DNA of 64,000 nucleotides from Ferrovibrio xuzhouensis (GTDB lineage: Bacteria; Pseudomonadota; Alphaproteobacteria; Ferrovibrionales; Ferrovibrionaceae), in contig NZ_JBHRYJ010000003.1 in the NCBI RefSeq assembly GCF_042648965.1, positions 310,001-374,000 on the forward strand, in the 5' to 3' direction. Below, piece by piece: positions 24,383 through 32,930 of this stretch. Every line of letters begins with the position of its first letter. Within the stretch, counting starts at the first letter, position 1. The notes beneath the pieces are model-generated. The model was not told where the DNA came from, searched no databases, and saw nothing but the letters and a program-made list of their open reading frames with translations. Both the position numbers and the translations under genes were made by a program.

Positions 24383-25669
24383 ATGTCTGCCCTGATTACT
24401 GCCATCGCGTCCCGCGGCGAGCCCGGCCAGAGCCCGGGCCTGCAGGCTGCCCTGCGCCGGCTGGTCGGTCCCGGCCTGCTGGTCGCCGTCGGCTATATCG
24501 ATCCCGGCAACTGGGCCACCGACATTGCCGGCGGCACCGCCTATGGCTACAGCCTGCTGACCGTCGTGGTGGTCTCGAGCCTGCTGGCCATGGCGATCCA
24601 GACCCTGGTGGTGCGGGTCACCATCGCCACCGGCGAGGATCTCGCCACCCTGACCGCCCGCATCCTGCCTCGCCCGCTGGCCCTGCTGTCCTGGGCCGCC
24701 GGCGAAGCGGCGATCCTCGCCACCGCCCTGGCCGAGCTGGTCGGCGGCGCCATCGCGCTGCGCCTGCTGGTCGGCCTGTCGCTGGAAACCGGCCTGCTGG
24801 TCACGGCCGCCGGCACGCTGGCGGTGATGCTGCTGTCCAAGGGTCATGCCGGCCTGCAGGAAAAGCTGGTCAACGGCCTGATCGCCATCGTAGCCGTCTC
24901 CTTCATCGCCCTGCTGGTGGCGGCGAAGCCCGATGCCGGCATCATGGCGCGCGACATCGCCAATGCCGGTCATGTGCTGGGCCATGATACCGGCGCCCTG
25001 CTGATCGGGCTGGGTATCCTGGGTGCCACCATCATGCCGCATAACCTGTATCTGCATTCCGGCCTGCTGGCCGAGCGGCTGCGCGACCTGCCTGCTGGCC
25101 GCGAACGCCAAGCCCTGCGCACCGCAACCGGCGATACCGTGCTGTCGTTGAGTCTGGCCATGCTGGTGAACGCGGCGATCCTGATCGTCGCTGCCGCCTC
25201 GCTGACCGGCGGCACCATCGCGGTGGCCAGCCTCGACGACGCCCATGCTGCCATGGCGGTGGTGCTGGGCGGCGTGATGGCCACCGTCTTCGCCATCGCG
25301 CTCTATGCCGCCGGCCAGTCCTCGGCGATCACCGGCGTGCTGGCCGGCCGCATCCTGACCCGCGGCTTCCGCGGCCGCGAGAGCCGGGCCTGGTTGCGCG
25401 GCATCGTCACCCGGGTGGTTGCCGTCGCCATCGGCTTCACGCTGATGACCCGCGGCGGCGGCCAGAGCCCCGACCAGCTGCTGGTGCTGAGCCAGGTAGT
25501 CCTCTCGCTGGCCCTGCCGTTTGCCCTGGCGCCGCTGGTGGCGATTGCCGCCCGCCGCGAGCTGATGGGCCGGCTGGCGCTCGGCCGCACCACGATCATT
25601 GCCGCGGCGGCGGTGACCGCCCTGATCATCGGGCTGGACCTCTACCTGCTGGCCGATGCCGTGCTGTGA
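24383..25669 (+). CDS. mntH: Nramp-family divalent metal transporter
   Basis: Proton-coupled importer of Mn2+ (and possibly Fe2+) in the inner membrane. The 428-residue protein has about eleven membrane segments. The metal-site motifs are present: GYIDPGNWATDIAGG in TM1 (Asp and Asn of DPGN) and ATIMPHNLYLHSGLLAE in TM6 (MPH). The gene stands alone between a structured, Fur-box-containing leader and a strong terminator, so control is probably by metal both at the promoter and perhaps at translation. Confidence 0.95.
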   Translation: MSALITAIASRGEPGQSPGLQAALRRLVGPGLLVAVGYIDPGNWATDIAGGTAYGYSLLTVVVVSSLLAMAIQTLVVRVTIATGEDLATLTARILPRPLALLSWAAGEAAILATALAELVGGAIALRLLVGLSLETGLLVTAAGTLAVMLLSKGHAGLQEKLVNGLIAIVAVSFIALLVAAKPDAGIMARDIANAGHVLGHDTGALLIGLGILGATIMPHNLYLHSGLLAERLRDLPAGRERQALRTATGDTVLSLSLAMLVNAAILIVAAASLTGGTIAVASLDDAHAAMAVVLGGVMATVFAIALYAAGQSSAITGVLAGRILTRGFRGRESRAWLRGIVTRVVAVAIGFTLMTRGGGQSPDQLLVLSQVVLSLALPFALAPLVAIAARRELMGRLALGRTTIIAAAAVTALIIGLDLYLLADAVL

Positions 25670-25709
25670 GAATCCGGGCGTCACCGATACCGGTGGCGCC
25701 CGGATTCTT
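25670..25709 (+). terminator. intrinsic terminator of mntH
   Basis: A 16- to 17-bp stem GAATCCGGGCGTCACCG / CGGTGGCGCCCGGATTC, with one mismatch and a four-base loop, begins at the base after the mntH stop. It is followed by TTGTCAATTCT, a weak U-tract. Confidence 0.8.
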
Positions 25710-25770
25710 GTCAATTCTCGCGGCCCGGCGTGCTGGGCATTGACGGCAGATCGGGTAAAATCCGGCCGCC

Positions 25771-27216
25771 ATGCTCGACCTGCCGACGCTGCTGCTGCTG
25801 CTGACCGTGACCGTGACATTCCAGGGCCTGATCTGGCTGCTGGTCTGGGCGACGCAGCGCCATCTGTACGAGCTCAGGTTCATCGCCGCCGGCTTCATCA
25901 TCTTTGCTGGCGGTCTGCTGCTGCAGTCGTTCCACGGCTATGTCTCGCCACCGGCGTTGCTCATCACCTACAACTACTGCATCCATATCGGCGCCGTGCT
26001 GATCACCCATGGCCTGGCCCGTTTCCTCGGCCAGCGCGGCAATCCGCCCCTCATGCTCGCCTGCATCGCCACCACTGTGCTGTTCTGGCCGGCGGCCATC
26101 GCCATCGCGCCGGAGAACATCGCCGTCCGCATCATCGCCAGCGACACGATCGCCACGGTTCTGGTCGGCTATATGATGCTCAGCGTGGGCCGTGACCGCA
26201 GCCAGCCCAGCGTGCTGCGCTGGTTCACCTTCGGCCTGTTCGCCACCGATCTGATCGCCCTGAATGCGCGGACCGTGGTCGCCCTGTTGCATTATGACAA
26301 TCAGGCGATGCTGCTGACCAATGCCGTGCAATCCTGGTATTTCTTCTACTTCAACATTTTCATCACCGGACTGTTCCTGTCGCTGCTGCTGATGGTCGGC
26401 GTGCGGCTGTCGGCCGACCTGCGCCGCAAGAACGAGGCGCTGTCGGACGAAGTGGCCCAACGCAGCCGCCTGCAGGACCGGCTGACCGCCAGCCTCGATG
26501 CCGAGAAGGCGCTGCATGAAGAACAGCACCAGCTGTTGCGCATGGTGACCCACGAATTCCGTACGCCGCTGGCCATCATCGACCGCGCCGCCGAAATGAT
26601 CGACGTGGTGCTGGACGAGAAAACCGACACGGTGACCCGACGACTTGCCAGCATCCGGGAGGCCGTGCAGCGCCTGCTGCAGCTGACCGACCGCTTCCTC
26701 AACACCGAGCGCCGCAGCGACGCCCTGCTGCAGCCGGAACGGATCGATATCCCGGCCCTGTTCGACATCGTCGCCCGGCATTTCGACGGCATGGATGCCG
26801 CGCCGCGCCTGCGTTTCGCTGCCGACGCGTCCCTGCCCTATTACTGGGGCGACCTCGACATGCTGGCCACCGTGCTGATCAACCTGATCGACAACGCCGT
26901 GAAGTATTCGCCGGAAGACAGTGCAATCGACATCGTTGCGCAGGCCGCGCCGGACGCCATTCTACTCAGCGTTACCGACCGCGGCATCGGCATCCCGCCG
27001 GCGGAGGCCGGGTTGATCGGCCGGCGCTTCTTCCGCGCCTCGAACACCAAGCCAGCCACCGGCACCGGTCTCGGGCTGCACAACGCCCGGCAGCTGCTGG
27101 ATTATCACCACGGCCGGCTCAGTCTGCAGCCGGGACCGGCCGGCGGCACCATTGCCACCGTATACCTGCCGCTGCCCGGGCCGGCGCCGGCCATCAGCGA
27201 AGCAATCCCCGCATGA
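25771..27216 (+). CDS. membrane sensor histidine kinase
   Basis: A 481-residue sensor kinase. Residues 1 to about 215 contain six to seven hydrophobic segments with short loops, so the signal is probably sensed in or near the membrane. A coiled-coil region (about 215-250) leads to the HisKA domain with VTHEFRTPLAIID, His262 or close to it being the phospho-acceptor. The ATPase domain follows with the N-box NLIDNAVKYSP, the G1 box DRGIGIPP and the G2 box TGLGLHNARQLLDYHHG. The ATG lies ten bases after a TAAAAT element (25756-25761) and has no ribosome-binding site. It overlaps the response regulator gene by four bases (ATGA), so the pair is translationally coupled. Confidence 0.93.
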   Translation: MLDLPTLLLLLTVTVTFQGLIWLLVWATQRHLYELRFIAAGFIIFAGGLLLQSFHGYVSPPALLITYNYCIHIGAVLITHGLARFLGQRGNPPLMLACIATTVLFWPAAIAIAPENIAVRIIASDTIATVLVGYMMLSVGRDRSQPSVLRWFTFGLFATDLIALNARTVVALLHYDNQAMLLTNAVQSWYFFYFNIFITGLFLSLLLMVGVRLSADLRRKNEALSDEVAQRSRLQDRLTASLDAEKALHEEQHQLLRMVTHEFRTPLAIIDRAAEMIDVVLDEKTDTVTRRLASIREAVQRLLQLTDRFLNTERRSDALLQPERIDIPALFDIVARHFDGMDAAPRLRFAADASLPYYWGDLDMLATVLINLIDNAVKYSPEDSAIDIVAQAAPDAILLSVTDRGIGIPPAEAGLIGRRFFRASNTKPATGTGLGLHNARQLLDYHHGRLSLQPGPAGGTIATVYLPLPGPAPAISEAIPA

Positions 27217-27911
27217 GCCGCATCCTTGTCGTCGAAGACGAACCGTCGCTGCGCACCGACCTGGTCGATTACCTGGCCATGCGCGGCTTCGCCGCCGAGG
27301 GGGCCGGTTCGGCCCGCGAGCTACGCACGGCCCTCAAGGGCAGCGAGCCACCAGCCATCATCATCCTCGACATCGGCCTGCCCGACGGCAACGGCTTCGA
27401 CCTTGCCCGCGAAATCCGCAGCAATCTGGATTGCGGCATCATCATGCTGACGGCACTCGGCGAGGCCGACGACCGCGTGCGCGGCTTTGACAGCGGCGCC
27501 GATATCTATCTCGTCAAACACAGCACCCTGCGCGAGATCGAGGCAACGGTGAACAGCCTGCTGCGCCGCCTGCAGGACCCGCAGCCTGCCGCCGGCCGGC
27601 AGCCCGACCTCTGGCTGCTCAGCCGCAGCACCTGGCAATTGCAGGCGCCGAACCGCCGCGAGGTCAAACTGACGGCAACCGAGCTTGCCTTTGTCGCCGC
27701 CCTGCTGGAAAACGCCGGCCAGCCCTGCTCGCGCGATGCGTTGACCCGGCTGATGGCGCGGCCGCAGACCACCTGGGACAACCGCCACCTCGATGCCGTG
27801 GTGAACCGCCTGCGCCGCAAGATCCGGGAAACCACCCATATCGAGGCGCCGATCAAGATGATCTATGGCCGTGGTTACGCCTTCAGCGCGCCGGGCCAGA
27901 TCGAGGCCTGA
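27213..27911 (+). CDS. OmpR/PhoB-family response regulator
   Basis: The 232-residue partner of the upstream kinase. The receiver domain has the acidic pair in VVEDEPSLR, the phospho-acceptor Asp in IIILDIGLPDGNGFDLA (about residue 52), the Thr or Ser site in IIMLTALGEADDRV and the Lys in YLVKHSTLREIE. In most family members this Lys is followed by Pro; here it is His. The C-terminal winged-helix DNA-binding domain includes KLTATELAFVAALLENAG and VVNRLRRKI, ending YGRGYAF. The regulated genes are unknown; the adjacent genes are not obviously targets. Confidence 0.94.
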   Translation: MSRILVVEDEPSLRTDLVDYLAMRGFAAEGAGSARELRTALKGSEPPAIIILDIGLPDGNGFDLAREIRSNLDCGIIMLTALGEADDRVRGFDSGADIYLVKHSTLREIEATVNSLLRRLQDPQPAAGRQPDLWLLSRSTWQLQAPNRREVKLTATELAFVAALLENAGQPCSRDALTRLMARPQTTWDNRHLDAVVNRLRRKIRETTHIEAPIKMIYGRGYAFSAPGQIEA

Positions 27912-27948
27912 GCTTTTCTTCCGTCGCCGGGCGCGCTAGCATCCGGCC

Positions 27949-28122
27949 ATGGGCGAGGTAATCAGCTTCAGCAAGCAGCGCAAGGCGCGCGACCGCAAGG
28001 GCGCCAAGGTCAAGGCGGCGGAAAACCACAGCCGTTTCGGCCGCAGCCGCGCCGAGCGCGAAGCGGAAGAAAAGGCCGCAGCCCGCACCGCCCAGGACCT
28101 CGACGGCAAGAAAATCGATTAG
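27949..28122 (+). CDS. DUF4169 family small protein
   Basis: A 57-residue, highly charged protein: MGEVISFSKQRKARDRKGAK, then AAENHSRFGRSRAEREAEEK and a final LDGKKID. This matches the DUF4169 family, small alphaproteobacterial proteins of unknown function, usually with RFGR(S/T)KAER in the middle and LDGH or LDGK at the end. The ATG has TAGCAT seven bases upstream and no ribosome-binding site. Its stop codon overlaps the stop of the convergent hda gene by three to four bases. Confidence 0.88.
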   Translation: MGEVISFSKQRKARDRKGAKVKAAENHSRFGRSRAEREAEEKAAARTAQDLDGKKID

Positions 28123-28784
28123 CTGGCGGCTTCGTCCAGCAGGCGGCGCGCCAGCGCCACCGTCACCGCCCGCCCCTCCGACAGGGCAGCGGCATCCAGT
28201 GCTGCCACCCAGTGCCGCGCGGCATGGAACGAGCGCTCGATGCGCGGCACCAGATAACGCACGACATCCTCGCCGACATGGAGCTGCCGGTCGCTGAACA
28301 GCTTGACCAGCACCGCCGCCAGCAGGGCATCGTCCGGCGGCGCGATGCCGGCGGCCGGCATCGCCTTCAGCCGCGACATCAGGTCGGGCAGCGTATACGA
28401 CCATTGCGCCGGCGGCAGGCTGCCGGTCTGCAGCAGGCCGTGGCCACGTTCGCGCATCAGGTTGACCAGATGGAACAGGGCCACGGGGTCTGCGCCGCGG
28501 TCAGCATCGTCGAGACCGAGCGGCTGCCGCGCCAGACCGTCCACGGCGTCTTTTGTCAGGTCAGCCGGGACGATCAGGCGGGCATTGCTCCGCGCCGCCC
28601 AGATATGCGCCAGATGGGTCTTGCCGCTGCCCGCCGCGCCATGCAGTACCAGCGCCTGGTTCGGCCAGTCAGGCCAGCGATCGAGCCAGCCGAGCGCGGC
28701 TTCGTTGCCCGCGGCGACGAGGAAGTCCTCGCGCGACCAGGACACCGGCAGCGCGAGGCCCAGACTCAACTGCCCCCTCGTCAT
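28119..28784 (-). CDS. hda: DnaA-related AAA+ protein, Hda-type replication regulator
   Basis: A 221-residue homologue of the ATPase core of DnaA without the C-terminal DNA-binding domain. In Caulobacter and E. coli such proteins bind the sliding clamp and stimulate DnaA-ATP hydrolysis, limiting re-initiation. The N-terminal GQLSLGLALP matches the clamp-binding QLSLxL/F motif. Walker A is LHGAAGSGKTHLAHIW; the Walker B region is LGLDDADRGAD; sensor 1 and box VII neighbours follow in LMSRLKAM. The frame stays open upstream through the AI-2E gene, but the ATG at 28784, overlapping the AI-2E stop by four bases, is the real start. Confidence 0.92.
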   Translation of the reverse strand: MTRGQLSLGLALPVSWSREDFLVAAGNEAALGWLDRWPDWPNQALVLHGAAGSGKTHLAHIWAARSNARLIVPADLTKDAVDGLARQPLGLDDADRGADPVALFHLVNLMRERGHGLLQTGSLPPAQWSYTLPDLMSRLKAMPAAGIAPPDDALLAAVLVKLFSDRQLHVGEDVVRYLVPRIERSFHAARHWVAALDAAALSEGRAVTVALARRLLDEAAS

Positions 28785-29860
28785 GGCCGGCCGCCGGGGG
28801 GCCTTCCGCCATGGTAGAGCAGGCTGTCGCGGTAGCGGTTCAGGGCAAAGCGGGTCAGCACGCCGATCACCGCGAAGACCGGCACCGCCAGCAGGATGCC
28901 GACAAAGCCGAACAGCGCGCCGCCGGCGAACAGGCCGAACATGATCCAGACCGGATGCAGGCCGACCCGGTCGCCGACCAGCTTCGGCGCGATGAAATTG
29001 CCTTCGAGGAACTGTCCGACCGCGAACAGCGCCGCCACCGCCGCCACCCAGATCCAGTCCGGCCAGAACTGCGCCAGCGCCACGCCGATCGAGACGATGA
29101 AGCCGAGCGAACTGCCGACATAGGGGATGAACGAGATGGCGCCGGCCATCAATCCGATGAACAGGCCGAACTGCACGCCGAGCAGCGACAGGCCGAGGCC
29201 GTAGAAGGTGGCGAGGATCAGGCAGACCAGCATCTGGCCACGCACGAATCCGGCCAGCACGCGATCGACCTCGCGGGCCTGTTCGCGCACGGTCTCGGCG
29301 TGGTCGAGCGGCAGGTAGTCGTTGATATGGGCGATCATGCGATCCCAGTCGCGCAGCAGGTAGAAGCTGACCACCGGGGTCACCACCAGCAGCGACAGGG
29401 TGTTGAACAGGGCCGCGCCGCCACCCCACAGGCCGGCCAGCACGCCGTTCACCACCTTCATGGCCTGTTCGGAGTTGCCCTTCAGCGCCGTCTGCAGGCC
29501 GCTGTCGAGATCGATGCCGAAACGGCCCGCGATATGCTGCAGGTATGGCAGCGCATAGTCGCGCAGGGTGGCAAGATACTTCGGCAGGTTGCCGACGAAA
29601 CTGTCGAGCTGGTGCACGATCACCGGCACCAGCACCACGACCACGGCGGCGATTACGGCAAAGAAAACAATGACGATCCACAGGGTCGCCATGGTGCGCG
29701 ACAGGCCGCGTTCTTCCAGCCGGTCGGCCACCGGATCGAGCAGGTAGGCCGCCGCCATCGCCACCACGAAGGGCAGCAGGATGCCGCGCAGCAGTACCAG
29801 CAGCACGATGAACAATGCCAGGATCAGGCCCCAGGCGAGCCACTGCTGGCGCTGGCTCAC
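28781..29860 (-). CDS. AI-2E family transporter (permease)
   Basis: A 359-residue membrane protein of the AI-2E/PerM family. It has two N-terminal hydrophobic segments (LALFIVLLVLLRGILLPFVV and the next), a soluble helical stretch (about residues 85-150), and four to five further segments ending with the conserved GGALFGFVGILLAVPVFAVI. Family members export or import varied small molecules; autoinducer-2 is only one proposed substrate, so the substrate here is unknown. It overlaps hda by four bases downstream and the DUF2066 gene by four bases upstream, so the three proteins are probably made together. Confidence 0.92.
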   Translation of the reverse strand: MSQRQQWLAWGLILALFIVLLVLLRGILLPFVVAMAAAYLLDPVADRLEERGLSRTMATLWIVIVFFAVIAAVVVVLVPVIVHQLDSFVGNLPKYLATLRDYALPYLQHIAGRFGIDLDSGLQTALKGNSEQAMKVVNGVLAGLWGGGAALFNTLSLLVVTPVVSFYLLRDWDRMIAHINDYLPLDHAETVREQAREVDRVLAGFVRGQMLVCLILATFYGLGLSLLGVQFGLFIGLMAGAISFIPYVGSSLGFIVSIGVALAQFWPDWIWVAAVAALFAVGQFLEGNFIAPKLVGDRVGLHPVWIMFGLFAGGALFGFVGILLAVPVFAVIGVLTRFALNRYRDSLLYHGGRPPGGRP

Positions 29861-30999
29861 GGTTTGCGCCCCTGCAGCACCCAGTAGCCGTCGCGCTGGT
29901 CAAGCTGGACGTCGCGCTGGGCAAGTGCCACCGAGAGCTGGCCGGGCTCGCCGTAATAGTCGATCAGCACCTGGGCGTCGCGATGCGACAGCCGCAGCAC
30001 CTCGACCTTGCGGATCAGCGGCAGGGCACCCAGCGTGCCGCGCAATTTGGTCCATTCCGCCAGGCTGGCAAAGCTGGCCGCGGCGCTGAGCTGGCCCTGC
30101 TTCTGCAGGTCGACCACGGTCAGCCGCTTCCAGCGCGCCTCGATGCGGCGGGCGATCTCGATGGCGCCGCCGGTCAGCGCCTCCTCCAGGGTGCCGCCGA
30201 CCGACTGGTAGGTATCGAGCCGGTCGAGAAAATCGGCGGTGCCGGCGTGGTAGGGATAGATCTCGACGCGGACATTGCCGGGGTCCTGCTGCTGCAGGGT
30301 GGCCGACACCACCACGACATCGTCGAAGCCGCGCTGGCGGGCAAAGGCGAGCAGCTGGTCGGCACTGCCGAGCAGGCGGTCGAGCGGCGGCGCGGTGCCG
30401 CTCGGGTCGGCCGGGGCGACCGACAGTGGCACCAGGCCGTCGGCCTCGGGCCGGCGCAGCCAGGCATCGCGCCAGGGATTGTCGGCTTCCCACAGCCGGT
30501 TGCCGTCCGGCGACTGCCAGACCGGCACCAGCAGGATCGGCCGGCTGCGCGTCTCGGAATAGACCAGCCGGCTGTCCTGCAGCAGGCGGCGCACGGCATC
30601 GGCGCGGAACTGCACGGTGATGGTGGCGATGTAGCGGGTCGCCGAGGTGCGTTCGTCGCCGATCTCGAAACCGGAGATGATCTGGTTCAGCAGGGTCTCG
30701 CTGGCCCGCGGCAGCCGGTCGGCATCCTCCGGCAGGGTCAGGCGGCGCAGCAGCAGGGTAAAGGCGCGGCGCTCGCCTTCGGCGATGGCAATCGGCCGGG
30801 CGGCGGCGGCGCTGTCGGCGCTGGCATCCACCGGCACTTTGGCCACGGTAAACGGGTCCGCCGGCGGCGGAGTCTGGCCTGGCGTCTGGGCCAGGGTCTG
30901 GGCCAAGGTCTGGGCATGCGCCGGGCACAGGGCCGCGACCGCCAGGAGCAAGGCGAAAAAGGCGGGAATACAGGCCCTTAGCGGGCGACCATGGAGCAT
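29857..30999 (-). CDS. DUF2066 domain-containing exported protein
   Basis: A 380-residue protein with a signal peptide from the ATG at 30999: basic GRPLRACI, hydrophobic FFALLLAVAAL and cleavage after AHA. A short threefold TLAQT/TPGQT repeat follows. The mature part has the DUF2066 pattern, including VPVDASADSAAAARPIAIAE, FTLLLRRLTLP and ILLVPVWQSPDGNRLWE. Its function is unknown, though the family is linked by gene neighbourhood to AI-2E permeases and hda in alphaproteobacteria. An earlier ATG at 31035 would extend it to 16 bp from the divergent purM start. The frame remains open far upstream, but only as antisense to purM. Confidence 0.88.
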   Translation of the reverse strand: MLHGRPLRACIPAFFALLLAVAALCPAHAQTLAQTLAQTPGQTPPPADPFTVAKVPVDASADSAAAARPIAIAEGERRAFTLLLRRLTLPEDADRLPRASETLLNQIISGFEIGDERTSATRYIATITVQFRADAVRRLLQDSRLVYSETRSRPILLVPVWQSPDGNRLWEADNPWRDAWLRRPEADGLVPLSVAPADPSGTAPPLDRLLGSADQLLAFARQRGFDDVVVVSATLQQQDPGNVRVEIYPYHAGTADFLDRLDTYQSVGGTLEEALTGGAIEIARRIEARWKRLTVVDLQKQGQLSAAASFASLAEWTKLRGTLGALPLIRKVEVLRLSHRDAQVLIDYYGEPGQLSVALAQRDVQLDQRDGYWVLQGRKP

Positions 31000-31050
31000 T
31001 GCAAAGATAAGGGGAATGAGTATGTTGGCCGGCATCCACCATAGCCCATC

Positions 31051-32130
31051 GTGGAGGCCATCATCAACACGTCGCCGCTCTATAAGGCAGCCGGGGTCGA
31101 CATCGACGCCGGCGAGGCTCTGGTCGATGCCATCAAGCCGCTTGCCGCCGCCACCCGCCGCAAGGGTGCCGATGCATCCCTCGGTGGCTTCGGTGCCCTG
31201 TTCGACCTCAAGGCCGCCGGTTTCGTCGATCCGATCCTCGTCTCGTCGACCGACGGGGTCGGCACCAAGCTGAAAATCGCCATCGAGACCGGCCGCCATG
31301 ACGGCGTCGGCATCGACCTCGTCGCCATGGTGGTCAACGACATCCTGGTGCAGGGCGCCGAGCCGCTGTTCTTCCTCGACTATTTCGCCACCGGCAAGCT
31401 GGAGGTCGAGACCGCGAAAAGCGTCATCGCCGGCATCGCCAAGGGCTGTGAGATGGCCGGCTGCGCCCTGATCGGCGGCGAGACTGCCGAGATGCCGGGC
31501 ATGTATGCCGCCAAGGATTATGATCTTGCCGGTTTCGCCGTCGGCGCCGCCGAGCGCGGCCGCCTGCTGCCCCAGGGCGTCAAGGGCGGCGACCTGCTGC
31601 TCGGCCTCGCCTCCTCCGGCGTGCATTCCAACGGCTTCTCGCTGGTGCGCAAGGTGATCGCCGACGCCGGCCTCGACTTCGAGAGCCCGGCGCCTTTCGT
31701 GGCGGGCCGCAGCCTCGCCGAGGTGCTGATGGCGCCGACGCGGATCTATGTGAAGAGCTGCATGCCGCTGGTGCGCGACGGCCTGATCAAGGCGATGGCG
31801 CATATCACCGGCGGCGGCCTGGTCGACAACATCCCGCGCGTGCTGCCCGACGGCACCGACGCCATCGTCGACGCCACCGGCTGGGCGCTGCCGCCGGTGT
31901 TCCGCTGGCTCAAGACCGCCGGCAGGATCAACGATGCCGAGATGGCGCGCGCCTTCAACTGCGGCATCGGCCTGGTCGCCGTGGTCTCGGCCGACAAGGT
32001 CGACATCGTCGAGCACAAGCTGAAGGCTGCCGGCGAGCAGGTCTTCCGCATCGGCATGATCGAGGCGCAGGAAGACACCGCCGCCGAGCCGATGGTGTCG
32101 ATGCGCAACACCGACACCGCCTGGACCTGA
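31051..32130 (+). CDS. purM: phosphoribosylformylglycinamidine cyclo-ligase
   Basis: AIR synthetase, the fifth step of purine biosynthesis, forming aminoimidazole ribotide from FGAM and ATP. The 359-residue protein has AAGVDIDAGEALVDAIKPLA near the N-terminus, LGGFGALFDL, VSSTDGVGTKLKIA, AMVVNDILVQGAEPLFFLDY, and GGETAEMPGMY, all typical. An in-frame TAG lies six bases upstream, so the GTG at 31051 is the first possible start; it has no clear ribosome-binding site. The gene is separated by only 51 bp from the divergent DUF2066 gene. purN follows after 4 bp. Confidence 0.97.
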   Translation: MEAIINTSPLYKAAGVDIDAGEALVDAIKPLAAATRRKGADASLGGFGALFDLKAAGFVDPILVSSTDGVGTKLKIAIETGRHDGVGIDLVAMVVNDILVQGAEPLFFLDYFATGKLEVETAKSVIAGIAKGCEMAGCALIGGETAEMPGMYAAKDYDLAGFAVGAAERGRLLPQGVKGGDLLLGLASSGVHSNGFSLVRKVIADAGLDFESPAPFVAGRSLAEVLMAPTRIYVKSCMPLVRDGLIKAMAHITGGGLVDNIPRVLPDGTDAIVDATGWALPPVFRWLKTAGRINDAEMARAFNCGIGLVAVVSADKVDIVEHKLKAAGEQVFRIGMIEAQEDTAAEPMVSMRNTDTAWT

Positions 32131-32134
32131 TCCC

Positions 32135-32797
32135 GTGACGGACTCCGGGGCCGGCCGCAAGGCGGTCGCGATCCTGATCTCGGGTCGCGGCAGCAACATG
32201 GCCGCGCTGATCGATGCCGCCTGTGCGCCGGATTACCCCGCCCGCATCGCGCTGGTGCTCTCCAATCGCGCCGATGCCGAAGGGCTGGCCGAGGCGCAGG
32301 CGAAGGGCATCGCCACGGCCGTGATCGAGAGCAAGGGCAAGGACCGGGCGGCCTTCGATGCCGAACTCGATGCCCTGCTGAACGCCAGTGGCATCGACAT
32401 CGTCTGCCTCGCCGGCTTCATGCGCCTGCTGACCCCCCAGTTCGTACAGGGCTGGAGCGGCCGGATGATCAACATCCATCCTTCGCTGCTGCCGGCCTTC
32501 AAGGGCCTCGACGTGCATCGCCGCGTGGTCGAGGCCGGCGCGAAGATCACCGGCTGCACCGTGCATTTCGTGGTCCCCGAGATGGATGACGGCCCCGTCA
32601 TCGCCCAGGCCGCCGTGCCGGTGCCGGACGGCGCCACGGCCGACGACGTGGCGGCGGCCGTGCTGGCGCAGGAACATGTGATCTATCCGCAGGCGCTGCG
32701 CTGGCTGGCGGAAGAGCGGCTGGCCGTCAGTGGCAATACCGTGACGGTGCGTGATGCGGAACTGGCGAAGAGCGCACTACTCTCACCACTTCCCTGA
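32135..32797 (+). CDS. purN: phosphoribosylglycinamide formyltransferase
   Basis: GAR transformylase, which adds a formyl group from 10-formyl-tetrahydrofolate in the third step of purine synthesis. The 220-residue protein begins VAILISGRGSNMAALIDA, the phosphate-binding part, and contains LAGFMRLLTPQFV, the catalytic INIHPSLLPAFKGL with Asn and His, and TVHFVVPEMDDGPVIAQA with the catalytic Asp. It starts with GTG four bases after purM. A palindromic element and terminator-like hairpins follow directly. Confidence 0.96.
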   Translation: MTDSGAGRKAVAILISGRGSNMAALIDAACAPDYPARIALVLSNRADAEGLAEAQAKGIATAVIESKGKDRAAFDAELDALLNASGIDIVCLAGFMRLLTPQFVQGWSGRMINIHPSLLPAFKGLDVHRRVVEAGAKITGCTVHFVVPEMDDGPVIAQAAVPVPDGATADDVAAAVLAQEHVIYPQALRWLAEERLAVSGNTVTVRDAELAKSALLSPLP

Positions 32798-32799
32798 CC

Positions 32800-32865
32800 G
32801 TCACCCTCGGGCTTGACCCGAGGGTCCCATTTAAATGGGATGCCCGGATCAAGTCCGGGCATGAC
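32800..32865. repeat. dispersed palindromic element, copy 1
   Basis: Three consecutive hairpins: CCCTCGGG/CCCGAGGG, the 16-bp palindrome TCCCATTTAAATGGGA (32825-32840), and GCCCGG/CCGGGC. It begins three bases after the purN stop. A closely related copy is at 36005-36081 and a diverged one at 35430-35502. It may act as a transcription or RNA-decay boundary between convergent purN and ndk. Confidence 0.8.
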
Positions 32866-32877
32866 AAGCGAGAGACG

Positions 32878-32903
32878 AAAAAAGCCCGGCATTGCTGCCG
32901 GGC
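32878..32903 (-). terminator. intrinsic terminator of ndk
   Basis: On the minus strand GCCCGGC-AGCAAT-GCCGGGC is followed by six Us. It lies 28 bp after the ndk stop. Confidence 0.9.
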
Positions 32904-32930
32904 CTTCTGCATTCCGAAGTCCGGAAGGAC

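Noticed and set aside
28119..29924. A fused AI-2E/hda reading frame of 601 codons
   Set aside because: The hda frame happens to be open upstream through the AI-2E gene in a different frame. The upstream part is low-complexity and the four-base overlap at 28781-28784 explains the arrangement.
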